A DNA stretch of 64,000 nucleotides from the NCBI GenBank assembly GCA_018780265.1, contig JADMJV010000010.1, forward strand, positions 1-64,000, written 5' to 3'. This DNA is from a bacterium (GTDB lineage: Bacteria > Vulcanimicrobiota > Xenobia > Xenobiales > JADMJV01). The position numbers and the translations under genes are program-made. Positions 52,536 through 62,058 of this stretch are shown in pieces (the stretch's first letter is position 1; each line of letters starts with the position of its first letter). A model generated the notes under the pieces. It was not told where the DNA came from and did no database searches. It saw nothing but the letters and a program-made list of their open reading frames with translations.

Positions 52536-53389
52536 CGCAACCACCCCCGGGCCACCAACTGCTGCAGCAAGATGGTCTCGGCAGGTTCCGCGGTGCTGCA
52601 GCGATGATAATGAAAACCGCGCCGTCGGCACTGCAACTCCAACTCGCCACAATGGGCATGCAGGGCCTCTCCGTAGAAAGCCAGCGAGCGATCGTCCAGG
52701 CTCAATTGGCGCTGCTCCAACGTTTCTACATCCTCGAGGCGAAGAGGTCCCAGCCAGGGGGGGGCCAGGTCATCGCTATCCAGCACCTGCAAGGCGGCCA
52801 CCTGATGTTTGCGATACTGGGCAAAGGCCAATCCGGAGGTAGCTTCTTCTTCCAGCCAATCCGAAACCACCACCAGCAAACTGCTGCGCGGCAGCCGTTG
52901 GGCCAAAGACTGCAGCGACAGGTTGAGCTGGGCCCGCCCACCGGCCCTGGACTGGCCCAGCCAGTCGATGAGTCGACCCCACTGACCGCGCCCGCGCACC
53001 GGCGGATGGTAACGGACTTCGCTGCCCAAGGTAGCCAGAGCCAGTCGATCCTGACCGGACAGGGCCACCCAACCCAGGGCCGCACTGCACTGCAGGGCCA
53101 GTTGACGCTTTGCAGACGACATCGAGGCCGACAGATCGGTAACCAAAAGCACGGTGCGTTCCAGCTCAGATTCAAACTCCTTGACCACCAGACGCTCGCT
53201 GCGGGCGAAAGCATTCCAATCCAGGTGGCGCAGGTCGTCGCCAGGCACATAATCGCGATGCTCGGCAAACTCCATCGAACGGCCACGTCGGCGCCCCCGG
53301 TGGGCGCCTTGAAGGTTGGTCTGAGGACCCTGGCGGGGCGAAACCAGACGCAACGGCGTGAGACGCTGGCGCAACTCCGGGGAAAGCAC
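52532..53389 (-). CDS. DUF58 domain protein
   Basis: Start taken at the GTG at 53389, two nt after the permease stop, giving 285 residues; a longer frame runs inside the permease gene. DUF58 signature: MEFAEHRDYVPGDDLRHLDWNAFAR, followed by LLVTDLSASM, a VWA-like nucleotide/metal loop. DUF58 proteins pair with MoxR AAA+ ATPases, perhaps as chaperone partners for metal- or cofactor-dependent targets or membrane proteins. Confidence 0.87.
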   Translation of the reverse strand: MLSPELRQRLTPLRLVSPRQGPQTNLQGAHRGRRRGRSMEFAEHRDYVPGDDLRHLDWNAFARSERLVVKEFESELERTVLLVTDLSASMSSAKRQLALQCSAALGWVALSGQDRLALATLGSEVRYHPPVRGRGQWGRLIDWLGQSRAGGRAQLNLSLQSLAQRLPRSSLLVVVSDWLEEEATSGLAFAQYRKHQVAALQVLDSDDLAPPWLGPLRLEDVETLEQRQLSLDDRSLAFYGEALHAHCGELELQCRRRGFHYHRCSTAEPAETILLQQLVARGWLR

Positions 53390-53391
53390 CC

Positions 53392-54813
53392 CTAGCCGCG
53401 ATTCTGGCGGCTGCGTTGCCAGCCAACCAGCAGCCCCAGCACCACCATGGCCAGTAACTGGGAGGCCACCGCCAATTCGAGGGTATGGTCCAGATTGGCG
53501 GCCACCTTTTCGGGCGTCATGACCCACAAGAGAGTCATGAACGGCGAGACAAAATAGAGTCGCCAACTGCTTTCATCGGGGGCGAAGCTACCCAGCGCCG
53601 GTAAAAACTGAAGCAGCACCAGCCCCATGTAATACACCCAGGCAAACTGCCAGCGGGGCAGCAAAGCCTGTTGGAACAGCCAGACGTTGATGGGATAGGC
53701 ACATAGGAAAAAGGCCGTGTAGCCCAGGCCCCAGGTGACTCCTGGAACGGAGTGACCCAGTCCCATTTGAATGAGGGTGGGCGTGGTCGCGCCCACCACA
53801 AACAAGAGTAGCCAGAACACCTTCCGGGAAAAGGGGCTGGCTCGATACTCGGCAGCCTCTCGGGACGACTCCAGATTGGCCGGATTCAGAAAGAAACCCA
53901 GGCTACTGATGTGCGCCACATACATCACAAAGACAAGCGGATCCATATCAGTGTTGGAGGTCTGGCCAGATAATAACAGGCCTACCCAGCCCAGGCAAAA
54001 GAGGTAAAATGCCAGAAAGCTCCGGGCCATTCCCTTCAAATTGCGGGCTTGCGGCCGCAGGCGGTGGCGCGCCTTGAGAAACAGAAAGGTGATGAAGTAG
54101 GCGCCCGCCCCCAGAAAAAACTGAAAGACCCCCACCTCCCACACCTGATTGAAGGTCCAGAAAAAGGGACCCACCGGCAGGGTACTGTTGTGACTGTCAA
54201 AGCGCAAAGCGCCGTAAAAAGGCAGACCAAAGGTGGAGAGCAAGACCAGCAGATAACTCTGCACGGTGGAATAGTTACTGCGACTTTCTCGCGCCGAGGA
54301 AAAGAGACCGATGCTGGCGGCGATCATGCCAAAGAGAAAAAGTTCCAGATAGCTGGCCAACGCATCCCAGAGCGAAACACCCCCCAAAAAGAAACAGATG
54401 GAGGCCAGCGGCAGCGCCGAAAAGAGCAGCAGTATCAGGCAATAAGCGGCAAAACCCAGTTTTCCGGCCACCAACTCACCGCTGCTCAGGCGCGAGGCCA
54501 GCACCATGTCCAGGCTGTGTCGCTCTCGCTCGCCCGAAAGGCTCCCACAGGTAAGGGCCGGGGTGGTGAAAATGAGCAGCATCAGTTGCACCCAGAACAG
54601 TACCAGAAAGAAATTCTTGCCCGATTCGGCCAACTGTTCGGAGTTGCGGTTGTTAAAAATCTCAGGCAGCACCATCAGACTTAAGGCCAGCAGCAAGAAA
54701 AGATAGAGCACCTGGAGAATAAAGATACGCCGCTCGCGCAGGCCAATGCGCAATTCCTTCAGCGTAACCGGATTGCGCCAGGTCCAATCAGCCAGTCCTT
54801 TCAGAAATTTCAT
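53392..54813 (-). CDS. ABC-2 type transporter permease
   Basis: 473 residues, coupled to the ATPase gene by an ATGA overlap. It begins FLKGLADWTWRNPVTLKELRIGLRERR, the cytoplasmic lead-in of ABC-2 permeases, followed by about ten to twelve hydrophobic segments. The early LTCGSLSGERERHSLDMVLASRLSSGELVAGKL loop is characteristic of permeases that work with an ABC-2 ATPase such as GldA-type exporters. Substrate unknown. Confidence 0.85.
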   Translation of the reverse strand: MKFLKGLADWTWRNPVTLKELRIGLRERRIFILQVLYLFLLLALSLMVLPEIFNNRNSEQLAESGKNFFLVLFWVQLMLLIFTTPALTCGSLSGERERHSLDMVLASRLSSGELVAGKLGFAAYCLILLLFSALPLASICFFLGGVSLWDALASYLELFLFGMIAASIGLFSSARESRSNYSTVQSYLLVLLSTFGLPFYGALRFDSHNSTLPVGPFFWTFNQVWEVGVFQFFLGAGAYFITFLFLKARHRLRPQARNLKGMARSFLAFYLFCLGWVGLLLSGQTSNTDMDPLVFVMYVAHISSLGFFLNPANLESSREAAEYRASPFSRKVFWLLLFVVGATTPTLIQMGLGHSVPGVTWGLGYTAFFLCAYPINVWLFQQALLPRWQFAWVYYMGLVLLQFLPALGSFAPDESSWRLYFVSPFMTLLWVMTPEKVAANLDHTLELAVASQLLAMVVLGLLVGWQRSRQNRG

Positions 54814-55739
54814 GCCGTCAGTCCCTGGGTCACTTCCAGGAAAATCTGTTCCAGGTCGGTTTTCAGATGGGCAAACTCGATGGGCCGAAAGCCGTCGCGC
54901 ACCAATTTGTCCAGCAGATCGGCCTGTCCTTCGAGGGTCACGGCAGTGGTGAGCACAAAGCCGTCTTCACTGACCTCCAGGTCGCTGGCTTCCAGTTGCT
55001 GCTCCACCACCTGGCGGGCCTCGTCGCAGCGCTGCAGTACTCGAATGCGCAAACGATAGCGATCGCGACTGGCCTGGGCCAGAATGCTGTTGACCGAGCC
55101 CGAGGCCAGCAAGCGGCCCTGCTCGATGATCCCCACCTTGTTGCAGAAGTCGGCCAACTCGGGCAAAATGTGTGAACTGACCAGCAGAGTCTTGCCCATT
55201 TTGGACAGCTCCTTGAGGAGCAGTTTCAGCTCGATGCGCGCCCGCGGGTCCAGGCCCGAGGCGGGCTCATCCAGCACCAGCACTTTGGGATCGTGGAGCA
55301 ACGTCTTGGCCAGACAGAGGCGCTGGCGCATTCCCGTGGAGAGCGTCTCCACAAAGGCCTGCTTTTTCTGGATCAGATCGGTCAACTCCAGCACTTCTTC
55401 GACCAGGCTGGCCCAACGCCGACGCGGAACTCGATAGGCAGCTGCGTAAAACTCGAGATACTCCCAACAACGCAAACCCTCGTAGAGTCCAAACTGGTCG
55501 GGCATGTAGCCCAGCACTTCACGCACTGCTTCGGGTTCGTGAGTGACCGAGTGCCCTCCAATCCAGGCATCCCCTTCGCTGGGGTCCTGGAGCGTGGCCA
55601 AAATGCGAATGGTAGTGGTCTTGCCGGCGCCGTTGGGGCCGATAAACCCAAAGGCATCCCCGGCCTCCAGGGTGAGGTTGAGGTCTTTGAGGGCGATCTG
55701 ATCCCCGTAGCTTTTGCTGAGGTTGCGACATGTGATCAT
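54810..55739 (-). CDS. ABC transporter ATP-binding protein
   Basis: The ATG at 55739 overlaps the upstream stop (ATGA), giving 309 residues. Motifs: Walker A GPNGAGKT (34-41), Q-loop region GYMPDQFGLYEGL, signature LSTGMRQRL, Walker B VLVLDEPASGLDP and switch His in LVSSHIL. The C-terminal 80 residues are the extra domain of ABC-2/GldA-type ATPases. Powers the adjacent permease. Confidence 0.93.
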   Translation of the reverse strand: MITCRNLSKSYGDQIALKDLNLTLEAGDAFGFIGPNGAGKTTTIRILATLQDPSEGDAWIGGHSVTHEPEAVREVLGYMPDQFGLYEGLRCWEYLEFYAAAYRVPRRRWASLVEEVLELTDLIQKKQAFVETLSTGMRQRLCLAKTLLHDPKVLVLDEPASGLDPRARIELKLLLKELSKMGKTLLVSSHILPELADFCNKVGIIEQGRLLASGSVNSILAQASRDRYRLRIRVLQRCDEARQVVEQQLEASDLEVSEDGFVLTTAVTLEGQADLLDKLVRDGFRPIEFAHLKTDLEQIFLEVTQGLTA

Positions 55740-57544
55740 GGCGGGTCCTCGCTGACGACCACATAGGTGCGACGCACCGTTTTGGGCTTGAGCCCTATCG
55801 GATGGAGCACGGCGAAAAGCGGATCGTCCACACAACTGACGAGCACGGGGCGGGGGCCGCGAATCAGGTTGACTTCGCCTTGCAGCGAGTCGGCGTCATC
55901 GTGACTGAGGGGAAGATCGCCCAGTTTGCCGGCCACCAGGGCCGTTTGAAACGGTTGCACGGACCCATCCAGCTTGATCTCCTGGCGACCGGGCTTCAAA
56001 TCGATCAACTGGCTGCAATTGGTAGAATCGACCACCAGCACCGCCCTGTTCATGGCCAGGCCGCTGCGGTTGTCTAACTTCACTTTCCAATGAGTGCCCT
56101 GCAACTCCAATTGTAGGGAAATGGGTTGAGGCAGATGGCGCACCCCAAAGCCCAACCAGCGACTGATTCCCCACTGGCGCAACCGCTCGGGTTCCAATTG
56201 GAGTTGGTCGCCCTGGCAGTTGAGGGCGTGGGCCTGGCCCTCGCGACCCATCTGAGAGTTGGGGCGCAGCAAAGTGTCCTCGTTCAGGTCGAGCGAAAGC
56301 TTCATGGGCGCGGGAGAAAAGACAACTCCCGTCTGGTCCAGAACCACCTGGCGCTGACCGCCGCGCACCCAGGCCAGGCCCAACTCGCGCAGGACCACCT
56401 CGCGGCCGCGCCCGGTGGAGTTGAAGTAGTAGGCGCCCGTGGTGATCAGGGTAGAACACACGGGCACCACCACAATGAGACGCAACACCTGGTCTTTGCG
56501 GCGCAGATAGGTGTAAATTCCGGGGATCACCAGAAACACGTAAAAGGCCAGGTACCAGGCCAGAGCCGCCGTGGCCGGAGCCGGCAACTCGGGCAAGACG
56601 GAAAGGCGACCCCCTCGGCCAAAGACAAAATCCTTGCGCAAATTCAATCCGGGTTGTTCCTTGACCAACTGTTGCCAGACCCGGGTGGTTTGCTGTGTTC
56701 CCAGCACGTCTTGAGTGTCTACCGCGGCCGTGATCTGCCAGATGGATCCCGCCCCGTAGGGACGGCGCAACAGCAGGGGGGCTCCCATGTGGTCAAGCAC
56801 CACCTCTTGGATGCGGAATTTGCCCGTCAGCAGGGGCACCCCCCGCTTCTCGGACACGCCGGTGGCCTGCATGGGGGCGAGTTTTTCAAAAGCCGTGTCC
56901 TTCAATTCGGTGGGGTCCAGATTGCTCACCAAAACCAGACTGCCGCCGGCCTGGGTCCAGGCTAGCAACGCATTCTCGACCTCGTCGCTCAATGTAAGAC
57001 TCGGCAGGTCGTGCACCACCACGGCGTCGTGGCCCAGGTAGGTCCACCACAAATTGGGCAGGTCGCTCCCCGGAGAGGGTTGATTGAGTCGAAATTCCCC
57101 CTGGTTCAGGAGATTCTTATAGCCCCCCAGATAGCTGAACTGATTCTTGCGCGGCGTCAAGGTGAGGGCCACATAGTCCTGATCCTTGGCCACTGCCGGG
57201 GCCATGGTGGAACTAAATTTGAGGGAATTGGGAACCCCCCTCAGGGTCACCTCCGGCGTATAGGTAGTACTCACCACCGGGACACTCAGCCTGCGCTTGC
57301 CAGGACCCAACCGCAGCGGCACCCGGCTGGACAGTTCGCCAGCGTCGGCCGTCAGTTCGACCTGGCAATCCTGGGCCAATCCCGGCTCGTTGCCCACAAT
57401 GTCTATCTGGGCTTGAAAAGGCCGACCATAGCGCACGATGTCGCCAAAAACCGAGCGACCTTCCATCTCGACCGGATTGGCCTTGGGCAGGGGTTGGGCT
57501 AAGGCCACCCCCGTCAACAGCCAACCCGGCCACCATCGCCTCAA
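55736..57544 (-). CDS. Membrane protein with amidotransferase-like periplasmic domain
   Basis: 602 residues. The N-terminal signal/anchor WWPGWLLTGVALAQ is followed by a large beta-rich region. A stretch resembling class I amidotransferase cores (DAVVVHDLPSL, ALLAWTQAGGSLVLVSN) lies near residue 190. Two membrane helices around residues 330-375 (AALAWYLAFYVFLVIPGIYTYL, LRLIVVVPVCSTLITTGAYYF) are followed by a second soluble part. Such proteins are common between ABC-2 ATPase/permease genes and MoxR/DUF58 genes in operons of this kind. ATGA overlaps on both sides. Confidence 0.72.
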   Translation of the reverse strand: MRRWWPGWLLTGVALAQPLPKANPVEMEGRSVFGDIVRYGRPFQAQIDIVGNEPGLAQDCQVELTADAGELSSRVPLRLGPGKRRLSVPVVSTTYTPEVTLRGVPNSLKFSSTMAPAVAKDQDYVALTLTPRKNQFSYLGGYKNLLNQGEFRLNQPSPGSDLPNLWWTYLGHDAVVVHDLPSLTLSDEVENALLAWTQAGGSLVLVSNLDPTELKDTAFEKLAPMQATGVSEKRGVPLLTGKFRIQEVVLDHMGAPLLLRRPYGAGSIWQITAAVDTQDVLGTQQTTRVWQQLVKEQPGLNLRKDFVFGRGGRLSVLPELPAPATAALAWYLAFYVFLVIPGIYTYLRRKDQVLRLIVVVPVCSTLITTGAYYFNSTGRGREVVLRELGLAWVRGGQRQVVLDQTGVVFSPAPMKLSLDLNEDTLLRPNSQMGREGQAHALNCQGDQLQLEPERLRQWGISRWLGFGVRHLPQPISLQLELQGTHWKVKLDNRSGLAMNRAVLVVDSTNCSQLIDLKPGRQEIKLDGSVQPFQTALVAGKLGDLPLSHDDADSLQGEVNLIRGPRPVLVSCVDDPLFAVLHPIGLKPKTVRRTYVVVSEDPP

Positions 57545-58527
57545 GCCTTAACCTCCAGTTGCAGTCCGTCAATGAGGGGCTGCAGCAAGGCCTGACTGCC
57601 GATCCCTTCGGCCTCGCCCTCAAAACTTGGCAGAATGCGATGGCGCAGACAGGGCAGCGCCACCGCCTGGACATCCTCCAGCGACACGTTGAGTCGCCCC
57701 TGAGAAAGGGCGCGCGCTTTGGCCGCCAGCAAAATCGATTGGGCCCCACGGGGGCTGGAGCCATAACGGACGTATTTGTGCACCGCATCGCCAGCCTCCG
57801 GCAACTGAGGATGGGTGGAGCGAATCAGGCGGGCGATGGCCTGGCGCAATTCGGGAGCTACGGCCACGTCGCGAGCCAGAGTCTGCATTTCAAGAAGCTC
57901 CTGGGCGCTACATACCACCTCGACGGTTGGAGGCTTGACTCCCGTGGTGAGATCAAGAATGCTGGCCAGATCGCTTTGACTGGGGAACTCCACCAGCAAT
58001 TTGAAAAGAAAGCGGTCCACCTGAGCCTCAGGCAGCGGGTAGGTGCCTTCCATGTCGATGGGGTTTTGGGTGGCCAGCACAAAAAAGGGTTCGGGCAAGG
58101 TGTGAGCCTTGCCGGCCACGGTCACCTGACGCTCCTGCATGGCCTCGAGCAGGGCTGATTGGGTTTTGGGCGTGGCCCGGTTGATCTCGTCGGCCAGCAG
58201 CAAGTGTGTAAAAACTGGACCCGGTTGAAAGCGGAAATGACGGCTACCATCACTGGCGGTGTCCAGGATCTGAGTACCCAAGATATCGGAGGGCATCAGG
58301 TCTGGAGTGAACTGGCAACGTGCGAAGGACAGGTCCAACACCTGTCCCAGCGACTTGACCAGCAAGGTCTTGCCCAGGCCAGGCACGCCCTCCAGCAGCA
58401 CATTGCCACCAGCCACCAGAGCCCAGAGCACCTGATCGAGCAAAAGAGGTTGGCCCACAACGACCAACTGAAGTTGACTGCGAATTTTTTGAAACTGGTT
58501 GGAAAATTGGTCGACGCGAGCGCGCAT
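57541..58527 (-). CDS. MoxR-family AAA+ ATPase
   Basis: 328 residues. Walker A GVPGLGKT (47-54), Walker B LLLADEINRA (Asp113, Glu114), sensor-1 LATQNPIDMEGTYPLPEAQVDRF, and the C-terminal lid VHKYVRYGSSPRGAQSILLAAKARA with the sensor-2 arginine region, all typical of MoxR. These ATPases remodel partners that carry VWA domains, several of which follow. First gene of the seven-gene operon. Confidence 0.95.
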   Translation of the reverse strand: MRARVDQFSNQFQKIRSQLQLVVVGQPLLLDQVLWALVAGGNVLLEGVPGLGKTLLVKSLGQVLDLSFARCQFTPDLMPSDILGTQILDTASDGSRHFRFQPGPVFTHLLLADEINRATPKTQSALLEAMQERQVTVAGKAHTLPEPFFVLATQNPIDMEGTYPLPEAQVDRFLFKLLVEFPSQSDLASILDLTTGVKPPTVEVVCSAQELLEMQTLARDVAVAPELRQAIARLIRSTHPQLPEAGDAVHKYVRYGSSPRGAQSILLAAKARALSQGRLNVSLEDVQAVALPCLRHRILPSFEGEAEGIGSQALLQPLIDGLQLEVKA

Positions 58528-58577
58528 GATTGGTTGCTTCAGGAATTTCGACCCTCTTCCTGTTGCAACTCAGGGCA

Positions 58578-58596
58578 GACTCAACTGAGTTGACTC
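58578..58596. promoter_or_regulatory. Near-perfect inverted repeat upstream of the MoxR operon
   Basis: GACTCAACT-G-AGTTGACTC: 8 of 9 arm positions are complementary. It sits 51 nt upstream of the moxR-like start, where an operator would be expected. No promoter hexamers could be assigned with confidence nearby. Confidence 0.35.
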
Positions 58597-58671
58597 ACCG
58601 CCCAGGGAAAGGCCCTGCCAATCCGGCTGACCGCAATTGCAGGCAAACCAAGGCCAGCAAAACCATATAGA

Positions 58672-61600
58672 CTATACCTCAAAGTCGACGGGCTTCTGCT
58701 TGCGCTGGAGCGCCTCGAGTTGAGCCGAGGTCTTGGCCAACCGCATTTGCTGCTGCTGATTGGCCTGCTCACGCCGACGCAAAGTCTGAGTGAGTTGTTC
58801 GTGCTCGTTTTGCCAGTGGGTCAGATCCTTGTCTTTTTGCTCCAGTGACTGAGCCAGTTTCTTTCGAGACTCTGCGGCTGCGGTCAACTGACCCTGTAGG
58901 TCTCCCATGGCTGCTTTGGACTCGGCCAACTCCTCCTGAAGAAACTGCATCTGCTGCCTGAGTTCCTGAATGCTCTGGTTGGCTACCACCAGTTGATCGT
59001 CCACACTTTGGCCGTATTTTTGACTGCGCGTCAGTTCTTCGCCCCACAAGCTGAGGTCTTTTTGCAGGGTCGTCAAAGCCAGGTCCTTGCTTTGTAACGA
59101 CTCTCGCAACTCACTTTGGGTAGCCAGAAGCGCCGCCTGAGCAGCCGCCCATTCTTCCTCTTTGTTAGACCAGGCTTGCTTTTGCTCCATCAGAGAAACC
59201 TGGGCGGTCACGATTTCGTGCTCTCTTTGGGCCAACAACTCGGCTACTTCAATGCCCTCATTCTGAGTCGCCTCCAACCGGCTCTGTAATTCAACGAAAG
59301 CCTGCTCCTTTTGACCCAGGGACTCGACCAACTCCAGTCCCTCGTGCTGGGCAGAATCGAGATTCGCTTGCAGCCTCACCCAATCTGCTTCCTTTTGGTT
59401 GAGCTGTGCCTGCAAGTTCCTTAATTCTTGCTGCGCTTCGAGCAGAGACTGTTGGCCCAGAGTGTGGGTCGCCTCCAGTTCTTCCCGGAGCGCCTCTTTT
59501 TCAGCCAGCTGATTCTCTTTTTCCAGCAGCGCCTGGGCCAGCGCCTGCTCGCTCTCAGACAGGTGCTGAGCCTGCTCTCTGGCCTCCGTCAACTGCGCTT
59601 CCTTGTCCGACAAAACCTGATCCAAATCAGCCCGGTGCTGGTCCTTCTGTCGGACCAACTCGAAGCTGGCCTCCAAGTCTGCCTTCAACTCAACCAGTTG
59701 CGCATCTCTGTCCGCCACGAACTGGGCAAGCTCGCCGGCCTCCTGCCGGGTTCCTTGCAGGCGCTTCTCAAGTTCTGCCAGAGCCCCATCCCTGTCGGTC
59801 AACTGCTGCTGCAGGTCGGCCAACGCTTGCCGCTGTTGATCTCGTTCCAATTCAATCAGCTCGTCCTTGTGAGCCAGGGCCTCGATCAAGTCCTGAACCT
59901 CAGCCTGGCTGGCCAGCAGGCGTTTGTCCAGCTCTTCCAGCGAACGTTCTTTGTCCGCCAACTGTTCACTCTGAGTCGCCTGCAGCTGAGCCACCCGCTG
60001 CTGCTGTTGAGCTCGCTCGTAGTCGTGCTGCTCGTCTTTCTGCACCAGGGTCTCGGCCAGATCGCGGGCCTCCGACTGGGCAGAGTGTAGCCGTTTCTCC
60101 AATTCATGCCGAAACTGTTCGGTGTCTTCCAGCCGTTGAGCCTGACTGGACAACTGGGCCTGACGGTCCGCCAGGCTGAACTGCAGTTCGGCTACGGAGC
60201 GCTGGAACTGGGCCCGCTCCAGGTCGGCCTGCTCATCTTTTTCGACCAGGGCCTCGGCCAGGTCTTTGGACTCCGCCTGACTGGCCATCAGGCGCCTGGC
60301 CATTTCTTGCTGAGACCGGTCCTTTTCGGCCAATTTCAGAGTGATGCCCGACACCTCGTGGTGGCTACTCTCTAGCAGAGCTCGCAATTCAGATACCGAT
60401 TGCTGCTCCAGGTCAAGCTGCTGGTCCTTGTGAGCCAGGGCCTCGGCCAGTTCTTGAACCTCTTCCTGACTGGCCTCCAGCCGCTTTCCAAGATCCTCCA
60501 GGGAGCGGTCCTGATCCTCTAACTTGCGACCCAAATAGGAGAGCTCGTCCCGACTTTCCGCCAGGCCCGCCTGCAAAGCGCCCAGTTCGCGTTCACGTTG
60601 GGCCCTCTCCAGCTCAACTTCATCGTCTTTTTGAGTGAGGGCCTCGATCAGCTCCTGAGCCTCCTCGCGGCTGATAGTAAGACTCTTCTCCAGGTCTTCC
60701 AGGGACCGTTGTTTTTTCGACAGTGCTTGCTGGAACTCGGAGAGCTGTAAATCTTGAGCGGCTGCCGCCATCTGGCCGGCCAACAAAAGCGACTGCAGAT
60801 CCTCCAGGGCCACGTCCTTTTGGGACAGCGCCTCCTGAAGTTCAACCGCCTGCTGCTCCAGTGCCTGCCTTTTGTGAGACGCCTGCTGCTGCAGTTGGCG
60901 CATTTGCAACTGCTCCCGGTCCAGCTCCTCATCCTTGTTGGCCAGTGCATCGGCCAGTTCCTGGGCCTCCTCCTGGCTGGTGACCAGCCGATCCTCCAGG
61001 TCCTGCAATACACTTTGTCTTTGAGCCAGCTGCTGCTGCAACTCGGCCAATTGGGCACCCATCTGCAGCGCCAGCTCTTGTAACCTGGCGATCTCTTGCT
61101 CCCGCCGTTCGGTTGTCTCGGTCAGCTCATCAAGGGCGCTTTGCTTGCGGGTGAGCTGTTGGTCCAAATCAACCAACTTCTCCTTTTGGGACGACACGGT
61201 CGCCTGCGCCTCGACCAGTTCGAGATCCTTTTGGACCAGGCTCAAATCCAAATCCTGAAGCGAGCGGTCTCTGTGGGCCACGCTTTCCTGTTCGGATTCC
61301 AATCGAGCCTGCAACTCCAACAGTTCCTGCTCGGCCAGGCGAAGCCGGTCTGACACGTCGGTCAGCCCTACGGCCCCCTGTTGCTGGCCCTTTTGCTCTT
61401 CTAACTGCTTCTTCAGGGCCCGTTGCTCGACGATCTTCTGGCTCAACCCCTCTCGCGAGGCCGCCAACTGCTCTTCCACATCCGACAGTTGCTGCGCTAA
61501 GGACTCGCGCTCTGACTGCTCTCGGGTCGCGTCCATCTGGAGTTTATCGTGAGCGACCCGCTCAGCCTCCAATTCCCGATTGCGGTGCTCCAACATGTTG

Positions 61601-61860
61601 CGAAGATCGGCCACTTCTTCCCTTAGCAGATCCAGTTCGGGCACAGACCGTGATTGGGCCGGGACTCTAAATGCCTCCATTTTCGCTTCCAGTTGCTGCA
61701 TGGCCCGTGAAAGCTGAGTGCCAAACTCTTGCAACTTGGGCCGGTCGGCATCAGAGCACAGCTTGAGCCGCTTATCATTCTGGTCCATTTTCTCAACCAG
61801 TTGCTGATACTTGGACTGCAATGATGCAAGGACCGAGGCCTTATCCTCCCCCGAACTCAA
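58672..61860 (-). CDS. Giant repetitive coiled-coil protein
   Basis: More than 1000 residues, almost entirely heptad coiled coil rich in Glu, Gln, Leu, Ala and Lys, with no signal peptide, membrane helix or globular domain. The frame is open to 62157, but sequence upstream of about 61860 overlaps a divergent gene, so a TTG at 61860 (1062 aa) or an ATG at 61788 is the likely start. Between roughly 61014 and 59670 it contains seven diverged copies of a 53-100-residue unit whose core reads like LEDLEKRL-x-ASQEE-x-QEL-x-EAL-x-KDE. It could be cytoskeletal or filament-forming, or a length-setting scaffold. No close functional family recognised. Confidence 0.75.
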   Translation of the reverse strand: MSSGEDKASVLASLQSKYQQLVEKMDQNDKRLKLCSDADRPKLQEFGTQLSRAMQQLEAKMEAFRVPAQSRSVPELDLLREEVADLRNMLEHRNRELEAERVAHDKLQMDATREQSERESLAQQLSDVEEQLAASREGLSQKIVEQRALKKQLEEQKGQQQGAVGLTDVSDRLRLAEQELLELQARLESEQESVAHRDRSLQDLDLSLVQKDLELVEAQATVSSQKEKLVDLDQQLTRKQSALDELTETTERREQEIARLQELALQMGAQLAELQQQLAQRQSVLQDLEDRLVTSQEEAQELADALANKDEELDREQLQMRQLQQQASHKRQALEQQAVELQEALSQKDVALEDLQSLLLAGQMAAAAQDLQLSEFQQALSKKQRSLEDLEKSLTISREEAQELIEALTQKDDEVELERAQRERELGALQAGLAESRDELSYLGRKLEDQDRSLEDLGKRLEASQEEVQELAEALAHKDQQLDLEQQSVSELRALLESSHHEVSGITLKLAEKDRSQQEMARRLMASQAESKDLAEALVEKDEQADLERAQFQRSVAELQFSLADRQAQLSSQAQRLEDTEQFRHELEKRLHSAQSEARDLAETLVQKDEQHDYERAQQQQRVAQLQATQSEQLADKERSLEELDKRLLASQAEVQDLIEALAHKDELIELERDQQRQALADLQQQLTDRDGALAELEKRLQGTRQEAGELAQFVADRDAQLVELKADLEASFELVRQKDQHRADLDQVLSDKEAQLTEAREQAQHLSESEQALAQALLEKENQLAEKEALREELEATHTLGQQSLLEAQQELRNLQAQLNQKEADWVRLQANLDSAQHEGLELVESLGQKEQAFVELQSRLEATQNEGIEVAELLAQREHEIVTAQVSLMEQKQAWSNKEEEWAAAQAALLATQSELRESLQSKDLALTTLQKDLSLWGEELTRSQKYGQSVDDQLVVANQSIQELRQQMQFLQEELAESKAAMGDLQGQLTAAAESRKKLAQSLEQKDKDLTHWQNEHEQLTQTLRRREQANQQQQMRLAKTSAQLEALQRKQKPVDFEV
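59670..61014 (-). repeat. Diverged tandem repeats encoding coiled-coil units
   Basis: Seven repeated coding units, starting at residues about 382, 484, 551, 614, 683, 738 and 791 of the longest frame, share the DNA for xLEDLxKRL and ASQxEAQELAEALxxKDE. Spacing of 53-69 codons for the last six implies successive duplications followed by drift. Confidence 0.7.
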
Positions 61861-62058
61861 CGCCGCCCGCCTTTCATCATAAGCATGTGGGGTAGGTTGT
61901 ATAAAATCCCTGTCACCCCTGCCAGCGAATCTTCCACCTGACGAACCAATCCTACCCCGAAGCCGATGACAACGGCCCTGCGATTGCTCCAACTGCTCTT
62001 GCAGTCGGGCCGCAAGCCTGTCCCCAGGTGACGCTGACTGCGAGTCGAAAAGCCACCG

